From CAYTGM01 sp964437365 (GTDB taxonomy: Bacteria > Sumerlaeota > Sumerlaeia > SLMS01), in assembly GCA_964437365.1 (NCBI GenBank), contig CAYTGM010000004.1, forward strand, positions 62,001 through 126,000: a stretch of DNA of 64,000 nt. The letters are read 5' to 3'. Shown piece after piece: positions 24,798 to 35,100 of the stretch (positions are counted from its first letter, which is position 1; the number at the start of each line of letters is the position of its first letter). A program made the translations under genes and the position numbers. Under the pieces are notes generated by a model. That model was not told the DNA's origin and did not search any database. It was given only the letters and a program-made list of their open reading frames with translations.

Positions 24798-27700
24798 GTG
24801 CAACAAGACCGGATGCAGAAAAGACAGATGAAATCCATGAACTTTGAATTCCTCCGAGCGACACGTCCTCAGCTAGCAGATCTGGCTGCGTTCGCGGAGG
24901 AGTATGCGCATCCGGACCCTTCCAGTGCCATCGTCAAACTGCGCACGTTTGCAGAACAGGCTACCTTATCACTCTATCAGTCGATGGGCGTACCGATTCC
25001 CTATGACGATTCGTTCTTTAATCTCCTGACGGACGATTCTTTCAAACGGGCCGTCCCTAAGCCTGTCCTCGATACCCTGCACCTCATTCGAACGACTGGT
25101 AACAAGGGAGCCCACGGCAAGACCGTACAGACCTCCGACATCCTCCCCATCCTCCAAGATGCATACAAGTTCGCCCAATGGATCTACCTCAGCCACGACG
25201 GCGGTGAACGCGCCGAACTAAAGTCCTTCCAAGCCCCTCCGGTCGGTGGCTATGCCGAACTGGAAGAGAAAGTGCGCGAACGCGAACGTGAAAAGGTTCT
25301 GCGTCGTCTCGCGGAGAAGGAAGCAGAGACACAGAAGCTTTTGGAGGAACTTGAAGCTGCCCGTGCCAAGGCTGCTGCTGCGGAAAAGACAGAAGAGGAA
25401 CTGGCTGCTCTCAAGGAGAAGGGGCGGACCAACCTCGACTTTCTTGAGTTCGATGAAGCCTCCACACGAAAGCGGCTCATCGATGGCCTTCTTCGCAAGG
25501 CTGGCTGGGATGTCGGTGATAACGGCGCAAACACGGATGAGGTCGGACAGGAAATCGAAGTCTCTGATCAGCCTACTTCCTCCGGGAAAGGGTACATCGA
25601 TTACGTCCTCTGGGATGACGAGCAGAAGCGCGCTCTGGCTGTTGTAGAAGCGAAGAAGACAGCCCACGATGCCAACAAGGGACGTACCCAAGCCAAGTGC
25701 TACGCAGACGGCATTGAGAAGCGCTTTGGAGAGCGACCCATCGTCTTCTATACGAACGGTTTCGAGATCTGGATCGAGAATGAGGTAGATGGAGAGCCGC
25801 CCCGGCAACTGTACGACTTCTATGCGAAGGAGAGCCTCCAAAAGGTCTTCAATCGCCGGAAGATCCATAAGGCTCCTGACAGCGTTCCGCATAATCCTGA
25901 GATCGTGAACCGGATGTATCAGGTTGAGGCCCTGAAGCGTGTCACCGAGGACTTCCGCGACAAGCAGCGTAAGGCCCTGATCGTGATGGCCACAGGTACT
26001 GGCAAGACAAGGGTTGCTGTTGCACTTTGCGATATCCTCAATCAGGCAAACCTCTGCAAGAGGGTGCTCTTCCTGTGTGATAGGGTTGAACTACGCAAGC
26101 AAGCTTATGGCGCATTCAAAAAGTTCACACCTAGCTTGTCCAGTGCTTTCGTCAATGCTCGGACGGCGGAAGATAGAAATAAGCGCATCTATCTCGCGAC
26201 TTATCCGGCCATGATGAAGTGCTATCAGAACTTTGACCCTGGTTTTTTCGACATCATAATCGCAGACGAATCTCATCGCAGCATCTATAACCGCTATCGG
26301 ATGCTATTTATTTATTTCGATGCGTTGATGGTGGGTCTTACAGCAACACCGGTTGATATGATGAATCGCAACACCTTCAAGCTCTTCGAGCGACCCGACA
26401 AGGACCCGACGGCCAATTACGATCTCAAGAAAGCCGTCGAGGAGAACTACCTCGTCCCTTTTCGCGTCTTCAAGCACACCACTCAATTCCTCCGCGATGG
26501 GATCAAATACGCAGATCTTACTGAGAAGCAACGGGAGGCCCTTGAAGACCAGGATGACGACCCAGAAGCCTTTCACGTTTCATCCGGTCAGATCGACAAG
26601 GCCGTCTTCAACAAAGACACCAATCGGGCCATCATTCGCAATCTGATGGAGAACGGTATCCGCGAAACCACCGGCACCCATCCCGGAAAAACAATCGTCT
26701 TCGCTCGCAATCATAACCATGCTATCCTACTGGAAAAGCTTTTCAGCGAGATGTACCCACAATACGGAGGGGACTTTTGTCGCGTGATCGACAACTACGA
26801 CCCCCGCGCCGACAAGCTGATCGATGACTTCAAGGCTGATGATAAGCGCCTCACCATCGCCATCAGCGTGGACATGCTCGACACAGGTATAGACGTTCCC
26901 GATGTGGTAAACCTTGTGTTTGCAAAGCCCATCTTTTCAAAGATTAAGTTCTGGCAGATGATCGGACGCGGGACCCGTCTCTGCCCTGATCTCTTCGGTC
27001 CCGGAGAGGACAAAACAGAATTCTTCATCTACGACCACTGGGGAAACTTCGAGCGTTTCGACGTGAAGGGCTATCAGGACCGCGAAGAAACTCGGTCAAA
27101 GTCTCTCCTCGAAACGCTATTCGAAACCCGCGTCGAACTCGCAGCCACCGCTCTCGAAAAGATGGAACGTCCCATTTTCGAGGCTTCAATCGATCTGATC
27201 CTGAAAGATATCCGGGATCTACCCGAGACATCCGTCCCCATCCGGGAAAAATATCGTCAGATGAAGACCGCTGAACACCGTGAGACTCTCCTTCAGTTCG
27301 GGGAGAATACAAAGGAGCTGCTGCTCGCGGATATCGCACCTCTCATGCAATGGCGCGATGCTTCAGGGGAATCTGAGGCTTTTCGCTTCGATCTGTTGGT
27401 GACTCGAATTCAGGTCGAGCTGCTCAAGGGATCTGCTTCCTTCGATGGACTCCGGGATGAGGTCATCAATCAGGTCAACGGCCTGCGCAAGAACCTGAAT
27501 CAGGTGCAAGCCAAGGCCAACATGATCAAGCAGATCAACGCCCCGGACCTACAATTCTGGCAGGCCCCTGTCTATACCGAGCTCGAAGACATGCGGACTC
27601 AGCTTCGTGGCATCATGAAGTTCCGACAGAAAGACTCGCGTACAAAGCCTGATCCAAAGGTTTATGATATTCCCGAAGAAGAAGCACTCATGGTGGCTGA

Positions 27701-28232
27701 GGAGTACGAACCGCAATCGCTGGAAGGGATGGACATGATCCATTACCGGAATCGCGTTGAGGCTGTCCTTCGAAGGCTTGAAGTGGAGAATCCGACACTC
27801 CGAAAGATCAAGCGCGGTCAACCCGTAACCGAGAAGGATCTGGATGATCTGATCAAGCTCGTCCTCGTGCAGGACTCCATGGTCGATCTCAATCTGCTGA
27901 AGGAATTCTTCCCCGATACAGCCGGGCATCTCGACTTCGCGATCCGGCGCATCATCGGCATGGATGCGGAAGCTGTCGAAGTCATGTTCTCTGATTTCGT
28001 GGAGAAATATTCTGCGAGTTTATCCTCTCAGCAAATACAATTTCTAAGCATGCTTAAGAATCATATCCGTAAGTTTGGAGCTATACAACTAGACGAGTTA
28101 TACAAGGCTCCCTTTACTACGATCCACGCGGAGAGCGTGGATGGCATCTTCAACGATAACCAGCAGATCAATTTCCTCTTTAACGTGATTGATCGCTTCA
28201 AACCTCAGCAAGGATACCAACCACGCGCATGA
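24798..28232 (+). CDS. hsdR: type I restriction enzyme, R subunit
   Basis: The 1144-aa motor/nuclease subunit of a type I restriction-modification complex. Residues about 15-120 resemble DUF4145, then a Glu/Lys/Arg coiled coil (about 150-215), a PD-(D/E)xK nuclease with Asp268, Glu284 and Lys286 (VVEAKK), a helicase with Walker A MATGTGKT (Lys403) and DESH (490-493), the MIGRGTRL motif VI and an EcoEI-type C-terminal region that docks on HsdM/HsdS. The listed start is a GTG; ATG at 24837 (MNFEFLR) is a good alternative. It overlaps hsdM by 4 bp. All catalytic residues are present, so the enzyme looks intact. Confidence 0.95.
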   Translation: MQQDRMQKRQMKSMNFEFLRATRPQLADLAAFAEEYAHPDPSSAIVKLRTFAEQATLSLYQSMGVPIPYDDSFFNLLTDDSFKRAVPKPVLDTLHLIRTTGNKGAHGKTVQTSDILPILQDAYKFAQWIYLSHDGGERAELKSFQAPPVGGYAELEEKVREREREKVLRRLAEKEAETQKLLEELEAARAKAAAAEKTEEELAALKEKGRTNLDFLEFDEASTRKRLIDGLLRKAGWDVGDNGANTDEVGQEIEVSDQPTSSGKGYIDYVLWDDEQKRALAVVEAKKTAHDANKGRTQAKCYADGIEKRFGERPIVFYTNGFEIWIENEVDGEPPRQLYDFYAKESLQKVFNRRKIHKAPDSVPHNPEIVNRMYQVEALKRVTEDFRDKQRKALIVMATGTGKTRVAVALCDILNQANLCKRVLFLCDRVELRKQAYGAFKKFTPSLSSAFVNARTAEDRNKRIYLATYPAMMKCYQNFDPGFFDIIIADESHRSIYNRYRMLFIYFDALMVGLTATPVDMMNRNTFKLFERPDKDPTANYDLKKAVEENYLVPFRVFKHTTQFLRDGIKYADLTEKQREALEDQDDDPEAFHVSSGQIDKAVFNKDTNRAIIRNLMENGIRETTGTHPGKTIVFARNHNHAILLEKLFSEMYPQYGGDFCRVIDNYDPRADKLIDDFKADDKRLTIAISVDMLDTGIDVPDVVNLVFAKPIFSKIKFWQMIGRGTRLCPDLFGPGEDKTEFFIYDHWGNFERFDVKGYQDREETRSKSLLETLFETRVELAATALEKMERPIFEASIDLILKDIRDLPETSVPIREKYRQMKTAEHRETLLQFGENTKELLLADIAPLMQWRDASGESEAFRFDLLVTRIQVELLKGSASFDGLRDEVINQVNGLRKNLNQVQAKANMIKQINAPDLQFWQAPVYTELEDMRTQLRGIMKFRQKDSRTKPDPKVYDIPEEEALMVAEEYEPQSLEGMDMIHYRNRVEAVLRRLEVENPTLRKIKRGQPVTEKDLDDLIKLVLVQDSMVDLNLLKEFFPDTAGHLDFAIRRIIGMDAEAVEVMFSDFVEKYSASLSSQQIQFLSMLKNHIRKFGAIQLDELYKAPFTTIHAESVDGIFNDNQQINFLFNVIDRFKPQQGYQPRA

Positions 28233-29800
28233 TTACTCGCACACTACGTCAACAAATAGACAATCTCTGGAAGGAATTCTGGACCGGCGGCATCACCAAC
28301 CCGCTCACAGTCATCGAGCAGATCTCCTATCTTATGTTCCTGCGCCTTCTTGATATCCGGGAAAGCAGGAATGAGAAAATGCTACAACGCATGAAGGAAC
28401 GCGGAGGTTCAGCGAACACGAAGTTGCTCTTTGGACCAGAACAGCAACACCTCCGCTGGTCCAAGCTCAAAGAAATGGGAGATCCCGATGAGATGCTCGA
28501 ACTGATGCGCAAATCTTCCGGAGACAAGGGAGCCCCTTCCGAATTGGGTGTGTTCCAGCATATGCGAAAGGTCTGTGAGGAAACACCTTTCGGGCAGTAC
28601 TTCAAGGACGCCCAGTTAATGATCCAGAAACCCGGTTTACTTGATACTGCTGTTAGTATGATCAGTAACCTCCCCCTGACTTCAGGAGATATGAAAGGCG
28701 ATCTCTACGAATACCTTCTATCCAAACTCACCACGGCGGGAGTGAACGGACAGTTCCGCACCCCGCGTCACATCATCGATATGATGGTTGAACTGGTAGA
28801 TCCCAAGCCGGGCGAGCGCATCTCCGATCCTGCCTGCGGAACCGCTGGCTTCCTGGTCCGCTCGATGGAGTACATCATGCGCACCTATACCTCTGAAGAT
28901 GGAAAGATCCTCGCCGAGGATGGTAGCTTCATCTATACGGGTGATCTACTCAATGAAACGCAACGCAGCTTCCTTCAGGGCGATGCCTTCCATGGCTTCG
29001 ATTTCGACGCCACCATGCTCCGACTCTCGGGCATGAACCTCCTGCTGCACGGCGTGGAATCACCCCGTATCCGCTATCAGGACACCCTCGGCAACAGCTT
29101 CCCGGATCGATATCCAGAACTCGTGCAGGATCACTTCGATGTCATCCTCGCGAACCCACCGTTTAAGGGGTCGCTCGATAAGAACGACGTGATGAACAGC
29201 CTTCGTCAGAAGGTAAAGACCACAAAGACGGAACTCCTATTCCTCGTGCTCATGCTTCAGATGCTGCAAGAGGGGGGACGGTGCGCTGTAGTCGTTCCCA
29301 ACGGTGTTCAGTTTGGATCCTCCAAGGCTCATGTCGATGTGCGCAAGATGCTCGTAGAAGACAACCAGTTGGAAGCGGTCGTTTCCCTTCCTTCTGGTGT
29401 GTTCAAGCCCTACGCAGGCGTCAGTACCGCCGTGCTCGTCTTTACCAAGGGTGGCAAGACCGAGGACGTGTTCTTCTACGACGTGAAAGCTGACGGCCTC
29501 TCGCTCGATGACAAGCGCCAGGAAGTGGAAGACAACGATATCCCGGATGTGGTCGCCAAATGGGGCGAATGGAAATCCGGCAAAGCGAAAAAGAAATTCA
29601 CCGACCGCAAAGCCAAGGCATTCTCCGTTTCGCGGGAGGAAATCAAAGAGCAGAAGTACGACCTCAGTGTGAGCCGCTACAAGGAACATGTCTACGAGGA
29701 GCAGGAGTACGATCCGCCCAAGGAGATCATCAAGAAGTTGCGCAAGCTTGAGGAGCAGATCGGTGCGGACTTGAATGAGTTGGAGGCAATGCTCAAGTGA
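28229..29800 (+). CDS. hsdM: type I restriction enzyme, M subunit (adenine-N6 methyltransferase)
   Basis: This 523-aa subunit methylates adenine in the recognition sequence using S-adenosylmethionine. The N-terminal helical HsdM domain (about 1-150) is followed by the SAM-binding motif DPACGTAGFL (200-209) and the catalytic NPPF (309-312). The C-terminus is charged and helical, ending in a coiled segment that contacts HsdS. Its ATG overlaps the hsdR stop and its own stop overlaps the GTG of hsdS, so the three subunits are translationally coupled. Length and motifs are normal. Confidence 0.96.
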   Translation: MITRTLRQQIDNLWKEFWTGGITNPLTVIEQISYLMFLRLLDIRESRNEKMLQRMKERGGSANTKLLFGPEQQHLRWSKLKEMGDPDEMLELMRKSSGDKGAPSELGVFQHMRKVCEETPFGQYFKDAQLMIQKPGLLDTAVSMISNLPLTSGDMKGDLYEYLLSKLTTAGVNGQFRTPRHIIDMMVELVDPKPGERISDPACGTAGFLVRSMEYIMRTYTSEDGKILAEDGSFIYTGDLLNETQRSFLQGDAFHGFDFDATMLRLSGMNLLLHGVESPRIRYQDTLGNSFPDRYPELVQDHFDVILANPPFKGSLDKNDVMNSLRQKVKTTKTELLFLVLMLQMLQEGGRCAVVVPNGVQFGSSKAHVDVRKMLVEDNQLEAVVSLPSGVFKPYAGVSTAVLVFTKGGKTEDVFFYDVKADGLSLDDKRQEVEDNDIPDVVAKWGEWKSGKAKKKFTDRKAKAFSVSREEIKEQKYDLSVSRYKEHVYEEQEYDPPKEIIKKLRKLEEQIGADLNELEAMLK

Positions 29801-30954
29801 TAGATCGTCTTGGGAACCATGTGAGTATTGTAGGTGGCGGCACTCCGAGCAGGAAAGTTGCGGAGTATTGGGGGGGACCGATCCCTTGGGCGACCGTCAA
29901 AGACCTTAACAATGGCTTCGAGCTTTCTTCTACGCAGGAAACCATTACGGAGGAAGGAGTTCATAGCAGTGCTACCCGCATCCTCCCGCAGGGTACCTTG
30001 ATCACTGCTACGCGTATGGCCTTGGGAAAAGCAGTTATTGCGACTCGTCCGCTGGCCATAAACCAAGACCTAAAGGGGCTCTTGTGCGCTTCGAGTTTGG
30101 ACACCCGCTACCTCCTGTATTTCCTACACTCAAAGGCTCAGTTCCTTGAGGGGTTAGGAAAAGGTGCGACCGTGAAGGGCATCTTGATTGGGGATCTACA
30201 GGATCTCGAGATCCCCCTTCCCGACCTCGCCGAGCAGAAGCGCATTGCCGCGATCCTCGACAAGGCCGACGCCATCCGCCGCAAACGCCAGCAAGCCCTC
30301 ACCCTCACCGATGACCTCCTCCGCTCCACCTTCCTCGACATGTTCGGCGACCCCGCAACGAATCCCAAAGGTTGGGATCAATGCACCATCGGTGATCTAG
30401 TCGAAGAGGTGAAATACGGTTCATCGAAGAAGGCTGGACCAGAAGGCGAATGGCCGATGTTGCGAATGAATAACATCACTCCTACCGGTGGATGGGACTT
30501 CTCCGATTTGAAATACCTCAATCTTGAAGAGAAAGAGATCCCGAAGTACACGGTTCAGAAGGGCGACCTGCTCTTCAACAGAACCAACAGCAAGGAGCTC
30601 GTCGGGAAGACTGCGGTCTATCGTGAAGAGGAGCCAATGGCCTACGCCGGTTACCTGATCCGCGTGCGTGGCAATGAACTAGCGGATACAGAATACATCT
30701 CTGCTTACCTGAACTCGGAACACGGCAAAGCCACGCTGATGGGCATGTGCAAGGCCATCATCGGCATGGCTAATATCAATGCGAAGGAACTTCAGGGCAT
30801 AAGAATCTTGAAGCCGCCGGTCGGCTTGCAGCGAGAGTATGCTTCCTTTGTTCGTGCGTTCCAAAAGCGCAAGAAGACCATGGAGTCCTACAGGACCGAG
30901 GCAGATCTCTTGTTTGATTCCTGCCTTCAGCGGGCATTCAGGGGGGAGCTTTAA
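29797..30954 (+). CDS. hsdS: type I restriction enzyme, S (specificity) subunit
   Basis: This 385-aa protein has the two-repeat plan of HsdS: a first target-recognition domain (about 1-130), a conserved helical spacer with PLPDLAEQKRIAAILDKADAIR-type sequence (about 145-185), a second target-recognition domain (about 195-340) and a C-terminal helix ending LQRAFRGEL. The DPATNPKGW segment before the second domain is typical. It sets the bipartite DNA site and bridges HsdM and HsdR. GTG start, overlapping the hsdM stop. The first domain is somewhat short but shows no frameshift. The recognition sequence cannot be predicted. Confidence 0.95.
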   Translation: MIDRLGNHVSIVGGGTPSRKVAEYWGGPIPWATVKDLNNGFELSSTQETITEEGVHSSATRILPQGTLITATRMALGKAVIATRPLAINQDLKGLLCASSLDTRYLLYFLHSKAQFLEGLGKGATVKGILIGDLQDLEIPLPDLAEQKRIAAILDKADAIRRKRQQALTLTDDLLRSTFLDMFGDPATNPKGWDQCTIGDLVEEVKYGSSKKAGPEGEWPMLRMNNITPTGGWDFSDLKYLNLEEKEIPKYTVQKGDLLFNRTNSKELVGKTAVYREEEPMAYAGYLIRVRGNELADTEYISAYLNSEHGKATLMGMCKAIIGMANINAKELQGIRILKPPVGLQREYASFVRAFQKRKKTMESYRTEADLLFDSCLQRAFRGEL

Positions 30955-30956
30955 CG

Positions 30957-32117
30957 ATGGGTATTGAACCTGATCAACTTGATGCCTACCTCCAAACCGT
31001 ATCGGCTCTGGCTGAAGAAAAAGAAGGATCAGATCCTATAGAGCAGATCTGGGACTTTGTGGACCGCAAGCTTGATGAACACCCACATCTCTGGAAGCAT
31101 GTTGATTTCCGAAAATCTCTCATCACACCCGATGAAGCGGACCGCTACCTCGGACTCTTGGCGACCGGAATTGTTTCCTTTGAGTTGCCCGAAAATCGAC
31201 GATTTGCTCTCCTGATGTTCCAGATCGATATTCAGACGGAGATGGAGGACCGTCGCCGTAAGCAGAGATGCGAGCCCTATTCCCAAGAACAACCTCTATT
31301 CACGGAGTTTCCGGATCTCTGGAATCGGATTCGGAAAACGGATAGAGGTACGCCAGATTTTGAACTCATCGACATTTCAGGGATGTCCATACATCCGGAG
31401 TCTCAGTATCTACGCGTTACAGGTGATCTACACGCTGAGATAGACTCTCACCTGCCACCCAGTGTGGTTGATTTCGCGAGATTACACTATCCTAAAGCAC
31501 CGGTACATGTCCGGTTGAACCCTTATAGCATCGTGACGAGCGGACCCTTCTCGTCTATCAATGAGGAGTTGATTCGCCCGCTCACTGCCACGTTTTGGCA
31601 AGGCTTGAATCTGTATTCCGGTCAGGATGATGGCTTTGAGTTCCTTCTTCAGAGAGTCGAGTTGTCAAAAGCAAATGCGCACCGGTTTATCGAATACGAG
31701 AGACATGGACACAGAAAACTGGAAGGGTTCTATAGGAGAAAAAATGAGAAATACGTCTCCTTAATGATCGAAGAAGTGGGATGGGAAGACGAACAAAGAG
31801 AAATTCTTCGTGGATTAATGATCCATGCCGACATGCATGCGCCACGAGGGACTCCCCATGAAGAAGCCGTGCTCAAGCACATCGATCTTGCAGTCAACTA
31901 CTACCTAGGTCAGAATGCTCGTGTAAGGATGGATCAGAGTCTTTCCGATGGGAGAGTTGAGGATGCGACAATGCGCATGCACCTGTTCCGTACCGAGGCG
32001 GTGACTCTTAGTTCCTTGCCAGGGTTCATGATTCTCTTTTTCAAATCACGATGCCTACTCGCTGAGTTTCTCTGTCAGTATCGGAAAGTTCAGCAACGGG
32101 GAGGGCATAATGCCTGA
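30957..32117 (+). CDS. hypothetical protein within the defence operon
   Basis: I do not recognise this 386-aa protein. It begins 2 bp after the hsdS stop with a strong GGGGGGAG ribosome-binding site and overlaps the following helicase gene by 8 bp, so it is clearly part of the operon. The N-terminal 110 residues are acidic and helical (DELAEEKE-like composition, HPHLWKHVDF). The middle holds a beta-rich region (FARLHYPKAPVHVRLNPYS) and an IEYERHGHRKLEGFYRRK segment; the C-terminal part has MIHADMHAPRGTPHEEAVLKH with several His and Asp residues. These could form a metal site, but I see no family motif. Pairing with the helicase suggests the two act together. Confidence 0.75.
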   Translation: MGIEPDQLDAYLQTVSALAEEKEGSDPIEQIWDFVDRKLDEHPHLWKHVDFRKSLITPDEADRYLGLLATGIVSFELPENRRFALLMFQIDIQTEMEDRRRKQRCEPYSQEQPLFTEFPDLWNRIRKTDRGTPDFELIDISGMSIHPESQYLRVTGDLHAEIDSHLPPSVVDFARLHYPKAPVHVRLNPYSIVTSGPFSSINEELIRPLTATFWQGLNLYSGQDDGFEFLLQRVELSKANAHRFIEYERHGHRKLEGFYRRKNEKYVSLMIEEVGWEDEQREILRGLMIHADMHAPRGTPHEEAVLKHIDLAVNYYLGQNARVRMDQSLSDGRVEDATMRMHLFRTEAVTLSSLPGFMILFFKSRCLLAEFLCQYRKVQQRGGHNA

Positions 32118-35100
32118 CGCGGCAGCGAACTTCATTCAATCGTTTCCCGCCTGTGTAGCTGAGAAATCCTACTACTGTGGTAAGGTCTTTCATCAAGTCA
32201 TGCCGTCCCGTAGAACGGATGGGATAACTGAGAATATGGTAAATCCAACACCTCGTAGAGTCGTCTATAGCTATGTAATACCAGACGCCGAAACGCTTGG
32301 TGTCACAGAGAGTAGAACATGTCCGCAGGTTAACCAGTGTAACGGCCTGTTCTGGCAAGGCGACAAAAAGAGCAAGTGGCTCCACCATGATGGATTGGAT
32401 GCATTCGAATCAGCTTGGGAGGCGGGTCAGCAGAATGAATACGTGAATCAAATCAGAAGGAGTTGGTTTGACGGTTTTTTCTACCGTGAGAGTCGGAGTA
32501 TTGACGGAAACGAATCTCCGGGGCTTAGACCTCCACAGCTAGGGTCGCTGCATGCACTAATGGCTAGCTTCAAATCTGGAGAAAAGCTGTCAACAGTGGT
32601 GCTGCCTACTGGGACAGGAAAGACAGAATGCATGCTTTCGGCACTAGTTGCGGGAGAGTTCGAGCGGCTGCTGGTGATAGTACCTTCTCGCTCTCTCAAA
32701 ACCCAGACGTTCAAGAAGTTTCTTGGCCTCGGATTGCTGCCAGCGCTCGGACTGGTTTCATCCAATGTAAAGACCCCGGTCGTTGGCGTCATAGAAAAGC
32801 GTCCACGGGGTGTCGCGGATTTGGAAATGCTCCGGCATTGTAACGTGGTAGTCGCGAATATAGGCAGTATCACTGGAGGAACTGCTACCAGTCTCGGATC
32901 TCCAATGTCGTCGATGTTCAGCCATCTCTTCCTCGATGAAGCGCACCACGTCGCTGCGAATTCATGGAAGGAATTTAGGGAGCATTTCCTACAGGCTAAT
33001 AAGCCTGTGGTGCAGTTTACGGCCACTCCATTCCGGGAAGATGACAGAGTGATCGACGGAAGGGTCATATATAGCTATCCATTGGCCGATGCGCAACAAG
33101 ACGGATACTTCAAGCCGATTAGGTTTGAGGGCGTCTTCGAGACAGACCGAGACCGAGGGGACGCAGCTATCGCAAGAAGAGCGATCGCGCGTTTAAGAGC
33201 AGATTTAAGAGCAGACCATGACCACATCCTCATGGTAAGGGCCGGAAATAAAAGCCGAGCAGAAAACCTCTTCTCGCTATACCAAGGAATGGCAGCCGAT
33301 TTGTTTCCCCAGTTGGTGCATAGTGAGGTAAAAGATGTCGATGGTCGTATCAGGGAGATCATTCGCGGCAACCATCGCATCGTTGTTGCAGTGAACATGC
33401 TCTCGGAGGGTTTTGATCTACCTCAACTAAAGATTGCCGCTCTACATGACAGGCACAAGAGCCTCACCGTCACACTCCAGTTTATCGGACGCTTCACTCG
33501 GTCAGCAGGAGCTTCCCTTGGCGGTGCAACTGTGATCGCGAACACCGGCGATGACTCAGTTACAGATTCGCTCCAACGCCTATACGAGGAAGATTCTGAC
33601 TGGGACGAGGTGGTGTCCAATCTATCGTTTGACCGTGTTGAGCAGCAACGGACGCTTTTGGATTTCCTTCGAAACATGGACCCCTTGGAAACACCAAGTC
33701 AAAATGCGGATAGTCTCAAGATATCAATTAGCTCAATACGACCGAAAGAAAGCTGCATTGTTTACTCGGCCACTATGTTTACACCCGAGCAGTTCTATAG
33801 AGGAGTAGAAAAGCCCCACCAGATTCATCAGGCGTGGCTGGCCAATGACAGGAGTACGCTAGTCTTTACCACCTATGTCCAGCAATCTCCTCAATGGACG
33901 AATACGGGAACACTAAAAGACGACCAATGGCATGTATTTATCCTCCACTTTGATGATCAGAAGCAACTTCTGTATCTTCACACCTCGGAGAAGGGGCGGT
34001 TACATTTCCCTCTCGCATTGGCAGTTACAAACGGGACAGCCCAGAGTTTTTCTAGCAGTGAGATCTTTAGGTGCCTTGGCAGAATGAATCGCCTCCTCTT
34101 CACTCAGGTCGGCTTAATGAAGGCGGGGCGAAGAAATCTCCGATATACGATGTATACGGGCGCTGATGTCGAGCAAGCTTTGACTCCAGAGATTCGGCAG
34201 AATTCCACTCAATCCAATGTTTTTGGGAGTGGCTTCGAGAATGGCCAGCCTACAAGTTATGGAGCTTCTGCGAAAGGAAAGATTTGGTCAAGGGGGCAGG
34301 GTTCTCTCGCAGCATTGGTTGATTGGATGAAGACAACCGGAGAGAAACTCCTCGATACCTCCATTAATACGGAAGTCATCATAGACAATGTGTTAATACC
34401 TACCAGAGTTGACACATTTCCGGAAGCCAGACTGATCTTGGCAGAATGGCCCGATGAGCTTCTAAGGAAGGTCCAAGATACCGTGAGCATAATTCAGGGC
34501 GACCTAGAGGTAAAAATCTGGGAGACTGAATTTGAAGTGCCAACTGTCAACACTGAGAAAGATACCGTACAGATCCGTCTAAAGACAGCCGAAATAGTTA
34601 TCCCTCTTATTCTAAAGATAGAAGGACAGAATGGCTTTGAGTTTACTTGCTCTAGCAACTCGGACGTAGATCTTCGTGTCGGCTCCCGCAGGCGCAGATT
34701 AGTGGACTATTTGAATGACTACCCACTGGTTTTGCGATATGTAACTGGTGCTGAACTTCATGGTTGCGAATATATTGAGGTAACTTATCAGCAAGAGCGC
34801 CTTGCAGATGACGATCTGGTCAAATTGGATTGGACTGGAATCGATATCAAGAAGGAGTCGATTTACAAGAGCGGAGTAAGGAGGTCAGATTGTGTTCAGC
34901 AGAAGGCGCTGGATCGGTGCAGACAAGAAGGTTTCACGCTTATCTTCAACGATGACGACGCTGGAGAAGTAGCGGACCTCGTTGCACTGCGTGAAGATAC
35001 CGACGCCATCATTCTTCGATTTCTTCATTGTAAATTCTCCCACGGAACAGATCCGGGTGAGCGTATCGCAGATGCTGTTGAGGTCTCCTCTCAGGCCATT

